From Acidaminococcus timonensis (lineage in GTDB: Bacteria; Bacillota; Negativicutes; Acidaminococcales; Acidaminococcaceae): DNA of 64,000 nt. The stretch's first letter is position 1. The number at the start of each line of letters is the position of its first letter. The stretch is from the NCBI RefSeq assembly GCF_900106585.1, contig NZ_FNWH01000004.1:62001-126000 (forward strand). Direction: 5' to 3'. The notes below the pieces were generated by a model. The model had not been told where the DNA came from and did not search any database. It saw only the letters and a program-made list of their open reading frames with translations. A program made the translations under genes and the position numbers. Shown piece by piece: positions 25,648-34,903 of this stretch.

Positions 25648-28600
25648 TTATTTCTTTTCTTCCGGAATGGGATCGTCCACAGATCCGATGGGGGTCTTGG
25701 GATGAAAGACTTTTTCAATGGTCAGGAACAGGACCGGAACCAGGAACAGGCTCAGGAAAGTGGAAGCCATCATCCCGCCGATAATGGCCGTACCAATGGA
25801 GGTACGGGAACCGGAACCGGCACCGGACGCCCAGGCCAGAGGCACAGCCCCGATAACCGTGGAAAAGGCGGTCATCAGGATGGGCCGCAGACGGACGGTA
25901 ACCGTATCCACCAGAGCGGGCATGACGGCCCAGCCGTCGTCCACTCTCATCTTGGCGTATTCCACGATCAGGATGGCGTTCTTGGCCGACAGACCGATCA
26001 GCACGATCATCCCGATCTGCATGTAGATATCACTGGTAAGTCCCCGCAGGTACTGGAAACCAACGGCCCCCATAACGGCAGAAGGCACGGCGAAGATGAT
26101 GCCCAGCGGCAGGCTCCAGCTTTCATACAGAGCAGACAGGCACAGGTAAACGAACACCAGGGAAATCCCGAACATCATGAAGGAGGAACTGCCGGCCGCT
26201 TTTTCGTCCCGGCTCTGATCCACCCATTCATAGGTGTAACCGGAAGGCAGGTTGCTGTTCAGCACTTCTTCAATGGCAGTGATGGCCTGGCCGGTAGATA
26301 CCCCGGCAGCCGGTGCCCCTGCAATCTTGGCACCCCGGGCCCCGTTGAACCGGGTAATGACCGGTGCGGACTGGATTTCTCTGCTGGTAACCAGCGCACT
26401 CAGAGGTACCATAGCCCCGGTGTTGCTGGCCACATACAGATTGGCAAAACTCTTCACATCTCCTCTGTATTTGGGGTCAGCCTGGATAACCACTTTCCAG
26501 GTCTTGCCCAGCAGGTTGAAGTCGTTGACTTCGCTGCCGCCCAGGTTGGCCTGCAGTGCAGTAAACACACTGGATACGGGAACATTCAGGCTTTCTGCCT
26601 TGGCCCGGTCCACATCGAACTGGAGGGCAGGGGTCTGATCCGTAAAGGTGGTATAGATGGTTGCGATTTCCGGACGCTGGCGAATCTGCCCCAGGACCTT
26701 CTGCACATCGCTGGCCATTACATCGGTGTCATGACCCGTATTATCCATAATGTACAGGCTCAGGCTCCCGGTGTTGGACAGACCGGGCAGTACGGCCTGG
26801 TTAAAGGCCATCATGGTGGCTTCCGGCGTCTTGGCTCCCAGCATGTTCAGTTTCTTGATGACACTGTAAACACTCACATCATCGGTGGTCCGGTTCTGGA
26901 TGTCGTCCAGTTTGACAGGCATGATCCCGGCACTGGATTTCCGGGCACCGGACAGGATATCGATACCGGAGATCTGCAGCACATGTTTCACTCCAGGGAT
27001 CTGTTGGACAATCTTGGTCAAATCATTGCCCACTTTGATGGTCCGGTTGGAGGAAGCGGATTCGGGCAGGGCATAGGTCATCATGGCAAAGCTCTGGTCT
27101 TCTTCCGGCAGATAGGCGGAGGGAATCAGCTTGAAGAACATGCCGATCAGCACGAACACAATGGCAAGCCCCACCAGCCCCAGTTTAAAGTGGCGAAGCA
27201 GGCGCTTCACATTCTTGACGTATTTGCCTGTGGTCCGTTCCAGCCACCGGTTGAAGTAGCCGAACATCTTGCCCAGGAAGCCTTTGTTTCCATTGGGATC
27301 CTTGGGTTTGATCACCATGGCGCACACAGCCGGACTCAGGGACATGGCCACCACAGCAGAAATACTCAGAGACACCACGATACTCAGGGCAAACTGTTTG
27401 TACAGCACACCGGTGATGCCGCTCAGGAAAGCAACGGGCAGGAACACAGCCAGCAGTACGAAGGCTGTGGCCACAATGGCCCCGGATACTTCCCGCATGG
27501 CGGTATAGGTGGCTTCCTTGGGATCCATGCCCAGTTCATCCACATTGTGTTCCACCGCTTCCACCACGACGATGGCGTCGTCCACCACGATACCGATGGC
27601 CAGCACCAGGGCGAACAGGGTCAATGTATTGATGGTGAAATCAAAAATGATGAAGGATGCGAACGTCCCCAGCAAAGAGACCGGAATGGCCAGGGTAGGG
27701 ACCAGGGTGGCCCGCCAGCTTTGCAGGAACACCCAGGTGATCAATACCACCAGGACCAGGGTTTCCACCAGGGTCACCACCACTTCCTTCAGGGACTCAC
27801 GCACATAGTCGGTGTTGTCCTGTACAATGGTCAGCTTCAGATCCGGCGGGAAGTTCTTTTCCGCTTCGGCCAGCACCTTTCTCACGGCCGTCACACTTTC
27901 CAGTGCGTTGGCATCAGTGTTCAGGCTGATGGCGTAGTTCATGGCGTTCATGCCGTCCAGCTTACTGGTCACGTTGTCATCGCGGGGACCGAACTCGATC
28001 CGCGCCACATCCTTGACCCGCAGCAGATTGCCGTTCTGGTTCTTGATGATGATGTTGCCGAATTCATCGGCAGTGGTCAGACGGCCCTTCACACGGGCGG
28101 AATACTGGAATTCCTGATCCGCCTCGTTGGGCCGGGACCCGATGTTACCGGCAGGAGCCTGTACGTTCTGGCTTTGGATGGCATTCTTCACGTCAGCCGC
28201 TGTAACCCCCAAAGAAGCCATTTTCATGGGGTCCAGCCAGATCCGCATGGCCAGTTCCGGACCATATTCGTTGACTTCAGAAACACCCTTGACCCGTTTC
28301 AGGGCATCCACGAACTGGGTGGAACCGTAGGTCTTCATGAACAGGGTATCATAGGTACCGTTGGGAGAAGTCAGGGCGAAATACATGATGGTTTCGGCGG
28401 ACTGCTTCTTGGTGGTCACACCATAGGTACTTACTTCGCTGGGCAGGGAGGCAGAAGCCTGGGCCACACGGTTCTGCACCTTTACGGAGTCCATATCCGG
28501 ATCCGTGCCCAATTCGAATTTTACATTCAGGCTGTAGTTGCCGCTGTTGTCGCTGATGGAGTTCATATCCACCATGTTATCCACGCCGTTGACCTGTTTT

Positions 28601-28797
28601 TCAATGGCCTGGGCTACGGACTGTTCCACGACCTCCGCGTTGGCACCTACATAGTTGGTGCTGACGCTGATCCGCGGGTTGGAAATCTGCGGATACTGGG
28701 CAATGGGCAGGTTGTAGGCCGAAATGATACCGATCAGGGCGATGATAATGGAGAGGACGCAGGCAAATACAGGGTGATCAATAAAATACTTTGCCAC
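25648..28797 (-). CDS. RND multidrug efflux pump, HAE1 (AcrB/MexB) family
   Basis: A 1049-residue proton-driven inner-membrane pump. It begins MAKYFIDHPVFACVLSIII and has 12 membrane spans in two halves with large periplasmic loops. The TM4 proton-relay aspartates are visible in VLAIGIVVDDAIVVVE, and TM10 has the conserved lysine region GLSAKNAILIVEYA. SLSPAVCAMVI is also typical. Length matches AcrB. The adaptor gene lies 13 bp upstream in the same operon; no outer-membrane factor follows, so the TolC-type protein at 1355-2884 or another may serve. Confidence 0.96.
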   Translation of the reverse strand: MAKYFIDHPVFACVLSIIIALIGIISAYNLPIAQYPQISNPRISVSTNYVGANAEVVEQSVAQAIEKQVNGVDNMVDMNSISDNSGNYSLNVKFELGTDPDMDSVKVQNRVAQASASLPSEVSTYGVTTKKQSAETIMYFALTSPNGTYDTLFMKTYGSTQFVDALKRVKGVSEVNEYGPELAMRIWLDPMKMASLGVTAADVKNAIQSQNVQAPAGNIGSRPNEADQEFQYSARVKGRLTTADEFGNIIIKNQNGNLLRVKDVARIEFGPRDDNVTSKLDGMNAMNYAISLNTDANALESVTAVRKVLAEAEKNFPPDLKLTIVQDNTDYVRESLKEVVVTLVETLVLVVLITWVFLQSWRATLVPTLAIPVSLLGTFASFIIFDFTINTLTLFALVLAIGIVVDDAIVVVEAVEHNVDELGMDPKEATYTAMREVSGAIVATAFVLLAVFLPVAFLSGITGVLYKQFALSIVVSLSISAVVAMSLSPAVCAMVIKPKDPNGNKGFLGKMFGYFNRWLERTTGKYVKNVKRLLRHFKLGLVGLAIVFVLIGMFFKLIPSAYLPEEDQSFAMMTYALPESASSNRTIKVGNDLTKIVQQIPGVKHVLQISGIDILSGARKSSAGIMPVKLDDIQNRTTDDVSVYSVIKKLNMLGAKTPEATMMAFNQAVLPGLSNTGSLSLYIMDNTGHDTDVMASDVQKVLGQIRQRPEIATIYTTFTDQTPALQFDVDRAKAESLNVPVSSVFTALQANLGGSEVNDFNLLGKTWKVVIQADPKYRGDVKSFANLYVASNTGAMVPLSALVTSREIQSAPVITRFNGARGAKIAGAPAAGVSTGQAITAIEEVLNSNLPSGYTYEWVDQSRDEKAAGSSSFMMFGISLVFVYLCLSALYESWSLPLGIIFAVPSAVMGAVGFQYLRGLTSDIYMQIGMIVLIGLSAKNAILIVEYAKMRVDDGWAVMPALVDTVTVRLRPILMTAFSTVIGAVPLAWASGAGSGSRTSIGTAIIGGMMASTFLSLFLVPVLFLTIEKVFHPKTPIGSVDDPIPEEKK

Positions 28798-28810
28798 TTA
28801 CTGTACCTCC

Positions 28811-29971
28811 TTAGTTACCACTGGTACCCGTGCTTGTTGTATCCGTGGTATCCAGATCGGCTTCCGTCATGGCCGTGGGACTGACTTTCGCCCCTTCCTT
28901 CAGCTTCTGTACGCCTTCCACCACTACGGTTTCCGTGCCGTCCAGGCCGCTCTTCACCAGCCACAGTTTCCCGATCCGGGCCCCCAGCTGGACTTCCTTC
29001 ATGCTGACGGTATTGTCGTCGTTGATCACATAGACAAAGTGTTTATACATCACGTCGGTGACCGCCCGCTGCGGGACCAGGATGGCATTGGGCACCAGGG
29101 AACCGGTCACGGTCAGGTTGGCGAACATGCCGGGCAGCAGCGTACCGTTGGGGTTGGGGAACTCGGCCTTCAGGGTCAGGGTACCGGTGGAATCGCTGAC
29201 GCTCCGGTCCACCTGGCTGACAGTCCCTTTTTCCGGATAGGTAGTCCCGTCACTGAGCTTCATGGTTACGTTCTGCAGCTGGTTCCCGTTGTTGGTATTG
29301 CCCTTCATGATATCCAGGTAATCACCCTGGGATACGGAGAACCGTACCCGCATGGGATCGCTGCCGGAAATGGAGGTCAGGACCGTGGAGTTGGCCGTTA
29401 CGAAAGCGCCATTGGCCAGCGTGGTGGTACTCACTTTCCCGGAGAAAGGCGCCACGATCTGGGTATCGCTTACATCCACCTGGGAGGACGCCACAATGGC
29501 CTGCTGGGCATCCACAGCAGCCTGGGCCTGGGCCAGCTGGGTGTTGTACTGATCCGCCGTCTGTTTGCTCACGGCTCCCTGTTCATACAGGGTCTGATAC
29601 CGCTGGGCATCTTTCTGGGCATTGGCCAGGGTTGCTTCTGCATTGGCCAGATTGGCCTGCGCATTCAGCACAGAGTTCTGGTAGTTCCTGGGATCGATGA
29701 CGTACAGCACCTGTCCTGCTTCCACATAGTCCCCGCCGTTCACCAGCTTCTGGACAATGGTCCCGGTTACCTTGCTCTTGATTTCCACATCGTTGGCCGC
29801 TTCCACGAACCCGGTGTAGTCGTAGGTAATGGGGGTATCACGCCGGATGACCTTCATGGACTTTACGGCCACATCTCCTGACATGGTAGCGGTTTTCTTG
29901 CCGCAACCGGCAACGCCTACCAGCAGAAGGAGTGCCATCCCGATGGATATCACTTTTTTCTTTCCTAACAT
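28811..29971 (-). CDS. RND efflux adaptor lipoprotein (AcrA family)
   Basis: A 386-residue periplasmic adaptor with a lipoprotein signal: MLGKKKVISIGMALLLLVG then the lipobox VAGC. It has the lipoyl domain halves (GTIVQKLVNGGDYVEAGQVL and IVAPFSGKVSTTTLANGAFV), a helical hairpin with QTADQYNTQLAQAQAAVDAQ, and the beta-barrel (GSDPMRVRFSVSQGDYL). The C-terminus is threonine-rich. The start at 29971 has GGAGG 5 nt upstream. First gene of the pump operon. Confidence 0.95.
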   Translation of the reverse strand: MLGKKKVISIGMALLLLVGVAGCGKKTATMSGDVAVKSMKVIRRDTPITYDYTGFVEAANDVEIKSKVTGTIVQKLVNGGDYVEAGQVLYVIDPRNYQNSVLNAQANLANAEATLANAQKDAQRYQTLYEQGAVSKQTADQYNTQLAQAQAAVDAQQAIVASSQVDVSDTQIVAPFSGKVSTTTLANGAFVTANSTVLTSISGSDPMRVRFSVSQGDYLDIMKGNTNNGNQLQNVTMKLSDGTTYPEKGTVSQVDRSVSDSTGTLTLKAEFPNPNGTLLPGMFANLTVTGSLVPNAILVPQRAVTDVMYKHFVYVINDDNTVSMKEVQLGARIGKLWLVKSGLDGTETVVVEGVQKLKEGAKVSPTAMTEADLDTTDTTSTGTSGN

Positions 29972-30025
29972 GGACAATCCTCCTAAAATCCTGCCCTCCA
30001 GGGCATATACTGCAATCATGAAAAA

Positions 30026-30037
30026 GTTATAAATAAC
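30026..30037. promoter_or_regulatory. Possible operator at the RND promoter
   Basis: GTTATAAATAAC, 5-bp arms with an AA/TT centre, placed at about +1 to +12 of the predicted transcript. Repressors of AcrAB-type operons often bind there, but no regulator gene is adjacent, so this is tentative. Confidence 0.35.
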
Positions 30038-30044
30038 CTTGTAT

Positions 30045-30073
30045 ATTATAGCCTATGGAGTTTTCAGTTTCAA
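30045..30073 (-). promoter_or_regulatory. Promoter of the RND efflux operon
   Basis: TTGAAA (30068-30073), 17-nt spacer, TATAAT (30045-30050). It overlaps the 3' end region of the FG-GAP gene, which ends at 30079. Confidence 0.75.
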
Positions 30074-30078
30074 ACGCT

Positions 30079-31737
30079 TTAATTTGCTGTTTTTGTTTTT
30101 GTTTCACCTGTTTTCGTGTTCTTGCTATTGTTTCCGTCGTTTGACTGGCTAGTCACAAAAACCTCACCGGGAAGGTTTTTCTTCAAATACGGAAGCACCT
30201 GTTCCGCCTCCAGGTCGAACTCCTTCTGGTCCCCATAGAGCAGGCCCAGGGCATCACCATCGAAGTAGTAGCCCGTCACATCCTTCGGGGTAAGTGTCTG
30301 ACCAGCCTCCGCCGTCTCTTTGGCCACCATCTTCCAGAACTTGCCCCAGGGTTTGACCATGGCCTTCAGAGGGACTTCCTCCCCGGTCTTCACATTGAAG
30401 TTGAAGCACCGGGTAATGGCCGTGCTCCTGTCCCGTTCGGTCAAAAGGCCCAGCAGCATGATGCTGGCATAATTCTGGCCGCTGTACTTCACATCATAAT
30501 CCAGATTCAGCCGGCTGCCGATTCCCAGATCCTTCAGATGGTTCCGGACAAAGGCTTCGATGCCATGGTTCAGCTTCCAGGCCAGTTTCCCGTCCAATTT
30601 CTGGAAATGAGGATATTCCACAGCCCCGTCTTCGGTGGCAACTTTCAAAGAAACGATTTCATAGCCGCTCTGGCCGGTGACCTTGTCCGTATTCACATAG
30701 GTGGGCCGGCTGTACAGTTCCGCCTGGAATCCCACCGTCCGGGGCTGCCAGCCGCCAGCCCGGTAATCCCACACCGTACGTACCACGCCCAGGGGATCGG
30801 AGTTGGTCACCCCCACCACCTTCTGCAATGTCACCACTTCGTCCATGCCATCCCCGTTCACGTCCAGGGCGCTGAGCTGGCTCAGGTTCTGGATGGTGGG
30901 ACGCAGGCCCGAATCCTTCAGGCTGCCGTCGCCATTGTACACATTCAGATTCCGGTACGCTTCCTTCTCATTGCTTACATCCAGGGTGATGTCCTGGGTC
31001 AGGTTGGGGAAGGAAAGCTTCACCTGGTAATCAGGCAGATAGGTGCCCACCATGGACACCCCCTTATTCTCCTCCGGCCCGAAGATTTCTTCCATCTTTC
31101 CGTCCTGCACGTCCAGGATCCGGTAGGATACCATGCCCCCGCTGCCGCCGCTGGGGGCCGCAATGATGATGTTGGGCCAGCCGTTCCCTGTAACGTCAGC
31201 CAGGGTCAGGTACGCATTATAGCCTCCCAGGTCCCTGGGGCGGTAGTAATATTTAACCTTGCTGGGATTGGCGGCATTCACTTCTCTGGCCACCAGGTAC
31301 ATGTCTCCCATGAAGCTGGAGCCGTCCACCACCGGGTTTCCCATCAGGTCCACCACTTCATCCACGCCGTCCCCGTCAATGTCGCCGATGGCTTCACTGA
31401 TCAGCTGGCCGTGCTGGATCACGAAATCCACCGGCCGGGTCTTGCGCAGGGAATCCCCCTTGGCCAGTTTCACAGGTCCTTCACCCCGGTCATCGGGGAC
31501 TTCCGGTACTTTGCCGGCCTGGGTACCGGCCGGTTTCTTTGTCTCGTTCTTCGTCCTGCCGCCTTTTCCGGCCGTCTGTGCCGACGGTTTGCCCGCCGCG
31601 GCTTTCTCCCCCTGCAGCTGGGGGAACTGGCGCAGGTCCCTGACGGTGCCTGCCTCGGCCGGTGCCAGAGCCGGCAGGGACAGGACCCCTGCCAGGGCCA
31701 GACTGAGAAGCACCTGTTTGCGTGTATGTTGTTCCAT
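30079..31737 (-). CDS. Secreted FG-GAP/VCBS-repeat protein, function unknown
   Basis: A 552-residue exported protein. A signal peptide (LLSLALAGVLSLPALAPAEA) precedes a lysine-rich linker of about 60 residues. The body has beta-propeller-like FG-GAP units with calcium-binding type motifs: IGDIDGDGVDEVVDLMG near residue 119, LADVTGNGWPNIIIAAP near 185 and ALDVNGDGMDEVVTL near 295. No enzymatic motif is seen. Lack of a lipobox or anchor suggests a periplasmic or surface-released protein. It is transcribed in the same direction as the RND operon but that operon has its own promoter. Confidence 0.8.
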   Translation of the reverse strand: MEQHTRKQVLLSLALAGVLSLPALAPAEAGTVRDLRQFPQLQGEKAAAGKPSAQTAGKGGRTKNETKKPAGTQAGKVPEVPDDRGEGPVKLAKGDSLRKTRPVDFVIQHGQLISEAIGDIDGDGVDEVVDLMGNPVVDGSSFMGDMYLVAREVNAANPSKVKYYYRPRDLGGYNAYLTLADVTGNGWPNIIIAAPSGGSGGMVSYRILDVQDGKMEEIFGPEENKGVSMVGTYLPDYQVKLSFPNLTQDITLDVSNEKEAYRNLNVYNGDGSLKDSGLRPTIQNLSQLSALDVNGDGMDEVVTLQKVVGVTNSDPLGVVRTVWDYRAGGWQPRTVGFQAELYSRPTYVNTDKVTGQSGYEIVSLKVATEDGAVEYPHFQKLDGKLAWKLNHGIEAFVRNHLKDLGIGSRLNLDYDVKYSGQNYASIMLLGLLTERDRSTAITRCFNFNVKTGEEVPLKAMVKPWGKFWKMVAKETAEAGQTLTPKDVTGYYFDGDALGLLYGDQKEFDLEAEQVLPYLKKNLPGEVFVTSQSNDGNNSKNTKTGETKTKTAN

Positions 31738-31858
31738 GGTTTCCCACCTGATCCTTTCCGAAAATCACTGATTCCTTTCATTATACTATACTTTTGGTTT
31801 TGTGTCGCCCGATACGCCCCGTTGAGTTTTCACCATTTTTGAAATTTTAAGAAAGTTC

Positions 31859-31887
31859 TTTACGAACCAGAAGAAATTCGTTATACT
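31859..31887 (+). promoter_or_regulatory. Promoter of the FAD-linked oxidase gene
   Basis: TTTACG (31859-31864), 17-nt spacer, TATACT (31882-31887), about 40 bp before the start codon. Confidence 0.6.
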
Positions 31888-31929
31888 TAATCTACGTTTG
31901 CGCTATAAACGAAAGGGGAATGAATAATT

Positions 31930-33345
31930 ATGGTCGACTATCAACCAATCACTCCGGAGGTCCTGGAGGAACTCCGTGCCATCGCCGGCAGCCGGGTCCT
32001 GACTGGCGAAGATATCAACATGGACTATACCCACGATGAAATGCCCATCTATGGCATTGGCATGCCGGAGGCATCCATCGATGTAACCAGCACGGAAGAA
32101 GTATCTGCCATCATGAAGGTGTGCAATGCCCACCACATCCCTGTAACCGTACGGGGTGCCGGTACCGGCCTGGCCGGCGGCGCAACTCCCGTCCAGCGGG
32201 GACTGGTGCTGTGCACCATGAAAATGAACCAGATCCTGGGCTATGACGAAAAGAACATGAACGTACGGGTACAGCCCGGCGTGCTGCTGGACACCCTGAG
32301 CAAGGATGCTCTGAACCATGGCATGTTCTATCCTCCCGATCCGGGTGAAAAATTCGCCACCCTGGGCGGCAACGTGTCCACCAATGCCGGTGGCATGCGG
32401 GCTGTGAAATATGGTACCACCCGGGATTACGTACAGGCCATGACCGTAGTACTGCCCAGCGGGGAAATCATCCACGTGGGTGCTCCCGTATCCAAGAGTT
32501 CTTCCGGCTACAGCCTGCTGCACCTGCTCATTGGTTCCGAAGGCACCCTGGGCATCATCACCGAGCTGACCCTGAAACTGATCGCACCGCCCAAATGCCA
32601 TGTAACCCTGATCGTGCCCTTCGCCGAACTGGCAGACGGCATTGGTGCCGTGCCCTCCATCAAACATTCCGGCCTGAATCCCCAGACCCTGGAATTCTTC
32701 GAAAAAGAAATCCTGGAATCCTCTGAACAGTACATGGGCAAGAGCGTATTCCCCAAACAGGTGGATGGCCAGGATGTAGGCGCCTACCTGCTGGTGACCC
32801 TGGATTCCAACGACCGGGAGCAGCTGGACAAACAAGTGGAAGAAGCCGCCGAAATGCTGCTGGAAGCCGGGGCCCTGGACGTACTGGTGGCCGATACCCC
32901 CATGTTCCTGGAAAAGACCTGGGCGGCCCGCTCCTCCTTCCTGGAAGGCATCGAAGAACAGTACAAGCTGCTGGATGAATGTGACGTGGTGGTCCCCGTT
33001 TCCTCCATCCCCGATTTCGTGCTGTACATCAAAGAAATCCAGGGAGACTTCCCCTTCGAAGTCAAGATGTTCGGCCACGCCGGCGACGGGAACCTGCACA
33101 TCTATACCTGTGCCAACGATATGGAACTGCCGGTCTTCAAACAGGCTGTGGACCAGTTCATGCACAAGCTGTATGCCAAATGCACGGAACTGGGAGGCCA
33201 GATTTCCGGGGAACACGGGATCGGCTTCGGCAAGGTGCAGTACCTGGCTGAGAACCTGGGCAATACCTCCATGGCGCTGATGCAGGGCATCAAAGAGGTC
33301 TTCGATCCGAACCTGATCTTGAACCCGAACAAGGTTTGCTTCTGA
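31930..33345 (+). CDS. FAD-linked 2-hydroxyacid oxidase/dehydrogenase (GlcD family)
   Basis: A 471-residue flavoprotein of the vanillyl-alcohol-oxidase fold that oxidises a 2-hydroxy acid such as glycolate, lactate or 2-hydroxyglutarate. The FAD-binding domain shows VRGAGTGLAGGATPVQRG near residue 75 and GGNVSTNAGGMRAVKYGTTR near 145. The C-terminal domain has FGHAGDGNLHIY and GEHGIGFGK. No iron-sulfur subunit or EtfAB partner is adjacent, so the electron acceptor is unknown. Ribosome binding site is GAAAGGGGAATG. One of the few plus-strand genes. Confidence 0.92.
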   Translation: MVDYQPITPEVLEELRAIAGSRVLTGEDINMDYTHDEMPIYGIGMPEASIDVTSTEEVSAIMKVCNAHHIPVTVRGAGTGLAGGATPVQRGLVLCTMKMNQILGYDEKNMNVRVQPGVLLDTLSKDALNHGMFYPPDPGEKFATLGGNVSTNAGGMRAVKYGTTRDYVQAMTVVLPSGEIIHVGAPVSKSSSGYSLLHLLIGSEGTLGIITELTLKLIAPPKCHVTLIVPFAELADGIGAVPSIKHSGLNPQTLEFFEKEILESSEQYMGKSVFPKQVDGQDVGAYLLVTLDSNDREQLDKQVEEAAEMLLEAGALDVLVADTPMFLEKTWAARSSFLEGIEEQYKLLDECDVVVPVSSIPDFVLYIKEIQGDFPFEVKMFGHAGDGNLHIYTCANDMELPVFKQAVDQFMHKLYAKCTELGGQISGEHGIGFGKVQYLAENLGNTSMALMQGIKEVFDPNLILNPNKVCF

Positions 33346-33352
33346 TAAGAAA

Positions 33353-33440
33353 AAGGGCTGTGATTTTTCACAGCCCCTTTTCTGTCACTAGTCACTAGTC
33401 ATCAGTCACTAGTCATTGGAAGCCAGCTGACGCTGGCAAA
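33353..33440. repeat. Repeat family A, copy 3
   Basis: Hairpin GGGCTGTG/CACAGCCC (33355-33376) with CCCTTTT after it, about five GTCACTA-type units (one degenerate, TCATCAG), then GGAAGCCAGCTGACGCTGGC. The distal AAATAAAGG hairpin is absent; the following sequence is AAATTTAAGATTTTG. The first hairpin terminates the FAD-oxidase gene. Confidence 0.78.
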
Positions 33441-33460
33441 TTTAAGATTTTGCATCATCA

Positions 33461-33490
33461 AAAGGACCTGCCCGTCAAGGGCAGGTTCTT
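33461..33490 (-). terminator. Terminator of the MetE-like gene
   Basis: AAGAACCTGCCC pairs with GGGCAGGTCCTT around a TTGAC loop, followed by TTGATG on the minus strand. Confidence 0.75.
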
Positions 33491-33529
33491 TCCATAAGCC
33501 AGAGACTCGAAACTAGTGACTGGAGACTT

Positions 33530-34651
33530 TTACAGCGTAGTCCCCCACACTTCTTCCGCCACTTCCTTCACCAGTTCCAGTTTGGCCCACTGTTCCTCCT
33601 CCGTCAGCTTGTTGCCGATTTCACAGGAAGCAAACCCGCATTGGGGACTGACACACAAATTTTCCAGGGGCACGTATTTTGCAGCCTCATGGATCCGGTC
33701 CACAAGGGCAGCCCGGTCTTCCAGGGCGGCCCGTTTTGTGGTCACCAGCCCCAGCACCACTTTTTTGCCCGGTGCCACTTCCTTGAGCGGTTCAAAGCCG
33801 CCGCTGCGTTCATCATCGAATTCCAGATAGAAGCCGTCCACGTGTTCCCGGCCGAACAACAGGGGCGCAACCGGTCCATATCCTCCTTTGGTGGCCCAGG
33901 TGGAGTGGTAATTGCCCCGGCAGACATGGGTGTTGATTGCCAGATCATTGGGATGGCCCTCCAGGGCCAGGTTGTTCAGCCGCAGGTATTCCTCGGCGAT
34001 GGCCTTCAGGGATCTGGCTCCGTCCTGGCGCTTGTTCCAGTATTCCGTATCGCAGAACATGCCCCAGGTGCAGTCATCGAACTGCACATTCCGGCAGCCG
34101 GCATCGTACAGGTCACGGATCACCTGGCGGTAGGCGGCAGCAATATCCTGGATCAGCTGTTCATGGTCCGGATACACCGCATCGGTGATCTTTCCATTGT
34201 CACCCCGGTACAATTCTGCCAGCAGCTGGGCCGGTGCAGGCAGGGTCTGGCGGGCCAGGGTATTTTCATCCTCGAACTGCTTCACATACTTGAAATGTTC
34301 CACGAAGGGATGGTTTTCGCCGCTGATCCTGCCGGTGACGATGGCCGTGCCTTTGGTGGTCTCTTCTCCGTGGAAAAAGTAGCCATGGTCCAGTTCGATG
34401 TGGGTGATGCCCTGGAGCCCCCAGAAAAAGTCCAGGTGCCAGTAGCTGCGGCGGAATTCCCCGTCGGTGAGGGTATGCAGCCCGGCAGCCTTCTGCTTTT
34501 CGATCAGTTTGGCAATTTCCTCGTCTTCCACCTGCTTCAGATCCAGCGCAGCGATTTCCCCTTTGGCGAATTGTTCCCGGGCCTTTTTCAACCGGGCGGG
34601 ACGTAAAAAGCTGCCAACAATATCAAAACGGAACGGTGCACGCAATGTCAT
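33530..34651 (-). CDS. MetE-core (cobalamin-independent methionine synthase) family methyltransferase
   Basis: A 373-residue protein equal to the C-terminal catalytic half of MetE, like YxjG/YxjH or archaeal MetE. All four expected zinc ligands can be placed: histidine and cysteine in INTHVCRGNYH, glutamate in GFYLEFDDERSGG and cysteine in CVSPQCGFAS. The N-terminal half of full MetE, which helps bind polyglutamyl folate, is missing. The methyl donor may thus be a corrinoid protein or methylcobalamin rather than methyl-folate (inference). The start at 34651 (MTLRAPF) has GGAGGAG upstream. Confidence 0.88.
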   Translation of the reverse strand: MTLRAPFRFDIVGSFLRPARLKKAREQFAKGEIAALDLKQVEDEEIAKLIEKQKAAGLHTLTDGEFRRSYWHLDFFWGLQGITHIELDHGYFFHGEETTKGTAIVTGRISGENHPFVEHFKYVKQFEDENTLARQTLPAPAQLLAELYRGDNGKITDAVYPDHEQLIQDIAAAYRQVIRDLYDAGCRNVQFDDCTWGMFCDTEYWNKRQDGARSLKAIAEEYLRLNNLALEGHPNDLAINTHVCRGNYHSTWATKGGYGPVAPLLFGREHVDGFYLEFDDERSGGFEPLKEVAPGKKVVLGLVTTKRAALEDRAALVDRIHEAAKYVPLENLCVSPQCGFASCEIGNKLTEEEQWAKLELVKEVAEEVWGTTL

Positions 34652-34740
34652 TTGTATCTCCTCCAATAAGATTGTTTCGGTTGTTTGTGATGGTTCTTAT
34701 TGTAGGGGATTCCCTGGTGTTTGTATAATATATAAAAAAT

Positions 34741-34775
34741 AGCGGTTGTTATAGTTTTCAGCTATAACAACCGCT
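34741..34775 (-). terminator. Perfect 14-bp hairpin upstream of the MetE-like gene
   Basis: AGCGGTTGTTATAG pairs with CTATAACAACCGCT around a 7-nt loop, then ATTTTTTATA on the minus strand. It could be the hydE terminator. Its inner part, TATAG-N7-CTATA, also resembles the MET-box bound by LysR-type methionine regulators of lactic acid bacteria, which would fit the MetE-like gene 90 bp downstream. The sequence 34790-34900 holds a fragment related to repeat family B and no gene. Confidence 0.6.
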
Positions 34776-34903
34776 TTCATTATAGACCGGGCCTGCAAGC
34801 GGGCGGATCACGGATCCGTCCCTACATGGGTTGAGCAATACTCCCTTTCGCCTTGCACTGCCAGTCTGACATCTGACCTCTCAAAGTGAGCCCAGCGAAC
34901 GCT

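Noticed and set aside
25702-28884. 1060-codon plus-strand frame opposite the RND pump
   Set aside because: Rich in His, Gly and Gln as expected for the complement of a transporter gene; no recognisable domain. The minus-strand AcrB homologue explains it.
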